In this document: positions 25,001 through 31,658 of the stretch, piece after piece
Position numbering within the stretch: position 1 is the stretch's first letter
Layout of the letters: each line of letters starts with the position of its first letter
Assembly: GCA_963457665.1 (NCBI GenBank)
Contig: OY735211.1
Coordinates: forward strand, 36,917,485-36,981,484
Length of the DNA stretch: 64,000 nucleotides
Direction: 5' to 3'
DNA from: Thysanoteuthis rhombus
Taxonomy: Eukaryota > Mollusca > Cephalopoda > Oegopsida > Thysanoteuthidae
Program-made: the position numbers and the translations under genes
Notes under the pieces: model-generated
What the model saw: only the letters and a program-made list of their open reading frames with translations
What the model was told of the DNA's origin: nothing
The model's database searches: none

Positions 25001-28000
25001 TATTTTAAAAACAATGCAAATCCCAGAGTGGTACCAACCCATACTTTGAGAAGTCCTGGTCTGTAGGACGTTTCTGATTTTGAATAATTTTTTTTACAAA
25101 CTTTTCTGTTGTTTTATTTTTGTAGTTATTATTTCAAATTTTAAGATTGGAAGTTGTTTGCTTGCCTTTTGACCAGGACAAGATCTGTGTTGTTAATTTT
25201 ACATCGTAAACCTTCAATTTCAGTCTTTCAAGGGATATAACCCATTTGGCATCTAAGGGAAGGTAATTCCAGTTCAACGAAATTTTCATGGTATTTCATT
25301 ACAAAGAGAGAAATTATCGTTATACATCTTAGAAAGCATTTTAAGTTCATTTGATGACGGAGGTGACTCAACTCCCATCCCATCCCGACTAAGAATTATA
25401 TTTGAGTTATGCTGACAAAGCAACTGTTAACATGAAAGGAATTAGACAAAATATTTCAGTAATCAATAGACAACATTTTTTTCCACTTCCCCTTAAGAGC
25501 TTAGATACAAGATATCTGAAAGGGCAGCAGCTTGCTGGTTGAAAGGGTTAAGTGAATGTACATATTTTAAATTTTGAACAGTGAAATTTGGCATGCTTTG
25601 TATAATAATGTTTTTTTTTGTGTTATTTTTTAATTACTAGTATGACTGCTGCAGACTTGAACTCAACTACTCCTATTCTGACTGTAGATGATTACTGCAA
25701 CTTTTGTATTGTATATATGATAAATGATTTTATAAATTATAAAACAAATATATTATTGGTATAAATGTGTTTATTAATAAGAATGAAATAAGCCATTGTA
25801 TATTAGTTACACAAATATTCATCATCATCAGTCTGATATCGTCTGTTGTTGCACATAGACCTTCCCCAGGATTCACCATATCTTTCTATCGTGGGCATTG
25901 CCAATATTTTCTCAACCTGTCCAATTCGTCTCGCCATCTCATATTCTACAGGCCTCGGTCCCACATTTGATCTCTGGGGATCCAAGATGTGAGTCATCAT
26001 GTCTATCAGTTGTCTGCCATTCTTGCAACATGGCTAGCCCATTGCCATTTGAGTTTCCTAATGGTTTCTATGATATCTCGGACTCTTGTTTTTCCCCTCA
26101 TATACTGTGCTGTCTTGTGGTGTCTCCATGGGATATTGAATATGATTCTCTCATGTGTACGTTGCATGGTTCTCAGTTTGTGGGACAGTCTCTTGGCTAG
26201 GTTCTATGTTTTAGTTCCATAGATGACTATCAGGAAGATGCATTGGTTGTATACTCTTCTTTTAAGGACCAATGGGATTTTCTTGTTCTTGAAGGTTGAG
26301 TTTGCTCTACTGAAGGTGTAAAACTTGTTAGTTTGGTTCACTTGTTAAGAGAACTGCTTACTGATTGCATGGTCATGATTTCAAATCACGGTAGGGAAAT
26401 GTTTATTTTTTTTTATCGGTTTGGTTTAATGTGACAGGATAGACAAACAGTGAACAGTTTACTCCTCTTAATTTGGTGGGAATTGTTATTTAATATTGGG
26501 GAGGGGGGCAAAGCCAACTCGAGACTTTAACTGGAGTGTAACGAAAAAACTTACATTAAAGAATACTGTGGTTTATATATTCAAATCTCGCTTAGTTTTT
26601 AGATGAGACTTGTTCCTTCTTTCATCTATGTCACCCATACCCGCCCTGCAGTTATCTTGGTTTGGTTATAATGCAGTTGGCTTCCTTGGACCCCGAAACC
26701 TGTGTTATAATGCGGGGGGGGGGGGTGCACCTGAATTAAATTTTCATAAAGTAAAATTGTTTTTAAGTACGAATACCAATAGTTATGATTGATGTATCCT
26801 TTATTTAATGTTTTGGGCTTGTTATTGTTATCTGAAAGACTCTGTCCCAAAATGATCACAATAAGCAGCTTCCTAAGTATCTATTCAGTTTACGCAGAAT
26901 TCTTTGTTAGAATGGGGAATAATAATCCAGATTACTTCCTTCCTTTCTTCCTCAATCACTGATTTATTTTCTTTTTTAGATATGAAGAGCAAATGCATTT
27001 GGCGAAAGAAAGAGCAGCTAATAAAATAATGAATTCTACACCTAAAGTTTCTACGGTAAGTTTTATCTTTTCAGGATAATGTTTACTTAGCTTTGTTTGG
27101 TATATGGCCATACAGTAATATATCTACTCAATCATAGATACATTCCCCGTAAAAACTTAAAACCAATTAATTGTGTAGGGTGACAATTTCAGTCATTGCA
27201 TTTCTACAGCTCAGCAAAAATTTCGTCATGTCATTGTTAGCTTGCTAAAGTACCTCTAACCTGGCAAGTGGTCATAACCCAAAACAAAACTGTCTCTCTC
27301 GATATTAACAATAGTAGATGAGAATTATAATTTCTTCTTAACATTTTTTTTTTTTTTTTCCAGAGAGTAAAACCAGGAAATACGCCTGGCCGAGAAAAAC
27401 TTCTGAAGACATGCAAGTTGACTATACAGGAGCCCACAAAACGACGATACTTAAAAGTACAAGTGATACCATTCAGTATGAACCAACTGAAGAAAAAACT
27501 ATCTCATGAATACAACTCCAGGTTTGACCTGTGAATTCTTTTTCTCTATTTATTATATGTTATGTAACTTGTGATGCAATTGGTAGGATCTATCAAACAG
27601 ATCTGTCAGAACTGATGATTATAAGTAATTGATACAGTGACACAACCAGATGCGTTAATGCTCATTGTTTAGAAATTCCAGATGCGTTAATGCTCATCGT
27701 TTAGAAATTCCAGATGTGTTAATGCTTGTCATCTAAAAATTCCAGATGCGTTATTGCTCGTCACTTAGAAATTCCAGATGCGTTAATGCTTGTCATCTAA
27801 AAATTCCAGATGCGTTAATGTTCATCATTTAGAAATTCCAGATGCGTTAATGCTCGTCATCTAAAAATTCCAGATGCGTTAATGCTCGTCACATAGAAAT
27901 TCCAGATGCGTTAATGCTTGTCATCTAAAAATTCCAGATGCGTTAATGCTCATCATTTAGAAATTCCAGATGCGTTAATCCTCATCATTTAAAAATTTTT

Positions 28001-29657
28001 ATGACTACATTTTTACCTTTATCTTATCTTATTCATTTTTTATCACAACTTTTACTTGGACCTGATTTCCCTCTGGCAATGAGTAAATAGCATTGGGGGG
28101 GGGTGTTCAAATCCCACCAAGAGCTTATCGTTTATCTCACTGCCGGAGGAATATTGGTCTGAGTAGAAGAAAAAAAAAATAGTCATAAAGATTTTATTAA
28201 AAATGATTTATAATACTTAATTTTATGAAAATAAATAATATAATAATAAAAATGTATTGAAATGTAGGTATATTTTTTATTTGATTCTTTTTTGACTACT
28301 CATGTTCATCTGAATTTTTTCATTAAGTTGTGATAAAAAAAACAACTAAAAAAACCGAGATGGAAGTAAATTGTCAAATCAATAATAGAGTACAGTACTT
28401 TATCTAAAAAAATGAAATAATTATTTTATTCTTTTTATTGACAGTCAGTGTAGCTGGACTTCTGCTAATCATCTTGTGCCTGTTGGTTATCTGCCATCTC
28501 GTGACTCCTGGGTCTGCCATCAAGGAGTCCGACTTATGCTGTTGAATCCCCACAGAGTCGATGAAGTCTTGATATACCAACGTCTCATGGAATCCTTTCA
28601 AGTTAATGCAGAGCCTCTCGAAGACCCAATCATCCTCAATGAGAAGTACTTTGAGTCATTTTCATAAATTTCATTTATCTTTCATCCTATTTTGTTGCTT
28701 TTTTTGATATCACAATGCTTGAGTTCTTTTACGTTCTATGACTGTTAAGGAAGCATATGGATTGCGAGTTCAATTCTTGTTGGGTACCGTTATAATTATA
28801 TATTGTATTTCTAGCCTTGAAGAGGTTATTTTTGTCACGAAATAAGTCAGGAAAATTTACCCTGCATCCTATGTGCCGAAAGTTACTTCTTTCATAGGCC
28901 TATCCTAACCCTGGAAGAAGGTTATCTTCACTCCTTCATATAACCTCTGAAGCGTATAAATTATATTTAGTATAAAATAGTGAATGAACAAAAGTACTAT
29001 AAATAATTAGAAAAAAAAAAAAAAGATCAATAATTGGAAAATTTATTTCCTATATTGATATATTATGGTAGATAAGCCTGTGGACTAGTAGTAATTTAGA
29101 TAACTGTTACCCCACAAATGGCCTGTCTGACCAGCCAGCTTAGTGAGCTACAGATTCCTCTCTCTTTACTCGTCAGTGTGTTAATGTGTGCTCCTAATCA
29201 CATTTTTTGAGTTACAAACTTGAAAATTTGCATGAGTATACTTCTAGGCACCATCTAAATTTTTTTTTCTTTTCTGTTGGTCTCTATAGTCATTTTTGAC
29301 CAACAATGCCCAAACTTTGTGCTGGTATTTTTAATGATAATTTTAGGTATAAGATGTAGTTTCTTAGATGATCAATATTATTACTGGTAACCAGGACTAA
29401 TTGTATTCCAAACTTGATTCTTATAATACTAACATCTTATATTCTGCATATTTGATGATGTAATACTCTTAAGTTGTTTTGAGATTCTGAGATGAGTATT
29501 TTCATCATTACAAATATTTTTGACCAATTTTCTTTCATGTGCTTTTGTAACAAAATAGGCTGAAAGGCAGCTGTGAAAGTAATCCGCTTGAAACATCAGT
29601 GGGATTGAACTTAGAATCAAACACAAGTTGACCAGTATAATTAGAATTTGTACAAGG

Positions 29658-29713
<56 letters not shown>

Positions 29714-31625
29714 TGTGTTTGTGTTTTAAACTGGTGTGCCTTCATACTGGTTGTATTTATGGTTATATTAAGTGGTGTACATTAGCATCTTAATGTGCAA
29801 CAGTGTGTTCTTTGTTTAATCATAAAAGTAGACATCTGAAAATTGATATTTAAACCCGATACTTTTTTCTATATTTTGATAATTTCATTCAGCATTTTAT
29901 TTTCCATATCGATATTTAAAATCAACATAGAAATATTTCATGTTAAATTTCTATTCATGACACGGAACATATACATTTTTCTATTTCATTTGTTGCTTGC
30001 TTGTTTGATTAATTGGAAACAGTTGTCTATTTCAATTTTAGATTTTTTCTTGTCCTACTGACTTGTTGATGTCGGGTATGCATAAAACCATTACATTAAA
30101 TAGTTGGTTCTTGTATAACTGGTATACATTAAGAAGATTACCATCTTAATAAGATTTCTCAACAAAATATAGCGATTTAAAGTATTCTCATTTATTTTGC
30201 TTGTTTTCCCCGTGTGGTGGAAACATGACAACAGTTTTTAAATAATTTCGCAATTGCATTGAATATGAAAAATATCAAATACATTGTTTCTCCAGTTTTT
30301 CTTGTTCATGTTCGACCAGAATGAACCCAAATTTTTTATGCATTCGCAAGAAAAATCAGTATGGTGTATTACTCTATAATTAGACTTTGATATTTATCTC
30401 GCTTGACAAATGTTACGGACTCAAAATATAGACATACATGTAGCATTTCATGTACATAGATTTTTGTTGTTTTCAGATTGCCTGGAGGGGAAAGAATTTG
30501 GAAGACGTTAATGTCTTTGAAACGTGAAGATCATGCAACATCTTCCCATCAGGTTGTAAGTGACCAACGTCTGCTGGCCAATGGTTTCACTGTGGCAATT
30601 TACAAAGGTCAGTGCAGGATTTTTTTTTTTTTCTCTTTGAATTTACACAAGTTTTGCTTAATATCCATCGATGATATCTGTATTTCTATAATTCAATGAT
30701 TTGCTTTTAGGCTTGCGTTGGTATGGATAGAGATATATATGGGTTTGCTTGGTAGCTGAGATAGTTGTATATTTTCCCACTGGAAAAAATAGTTGCTTAT
30801 AGTGCCTGGTTAAAATAAAAATGCATAATGTGCTAAAAATGTTATTTATTCTTCTTCTATCTTCAATGTACAAAATTACTCTGATTTTTCTTTTTTTTCA
30901 ATACATGCTGATGTGATAACAATTAAAAGTTATATTTTTTAGTGAAATTTCTTGAAAACATGGCTGTGATAATTCGCAGTTCAGTCTTGGATAATTCATA
31001 GCAATTTTTGGGAGTTTTGTAACGTACCACAGAAAAAGCATCATAGAAAATACGCTGTGCAGTATAAACAAAACTTGAAAAGTTTGGGAAATCATAAATG
31101 CATCATGATAATATTTGTGTTGTTTATTTATTTGTGCAGACGTATAAACTCTGTTTATATGTGGATGAAACACTTATGAATCAATTGAATGGTATTTTAG
31201 ACAGTCATTTTTTTTTGCTAATTGTGTTGTTAAAAATTTACTCATGTTTTTTTCTTAGTAGATGAAGGTAGGTCAGCTAAAATTATTTGTGGATTTTTGT
31301 ACATGTGGCCCCTGGTGCCCATAACCATCCGCGAATATCAAGTTATAACTGTACATGTTCTTAATGCTCTCTGTTGACAAAAAACAGACTTTTGGGGTCA
31401 CCTGATAGATAGGTAGAAATGTATGTAAATATCTGTCTATTGATACATAAATGAATGAATCAATAAGTTTGCTACCTGATGTAGTTATAGCTGAATTTTA
31501 ATCTGAAATTTTCTCTGTATAATGTTTGATCTATATTATTAATATTCACAGGAAGAAGATTGTTAAAAGATATTTGTATCAAATTGATTCATTCTTTATC
31601 TGAACTTAGTGATTATCTATGTCCT

Positions 31626-31658
<33 letters not shown>

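Noticed and set aside
28641-28667. Reading exon 14 as the terminal PMS1 exon
   Set aside because: Exons 15-17 at 30477, 32054 and 32636 continue the human PMS1 alignment through its C terminus, so the TAA at 28665 is only a retained-intron stop.
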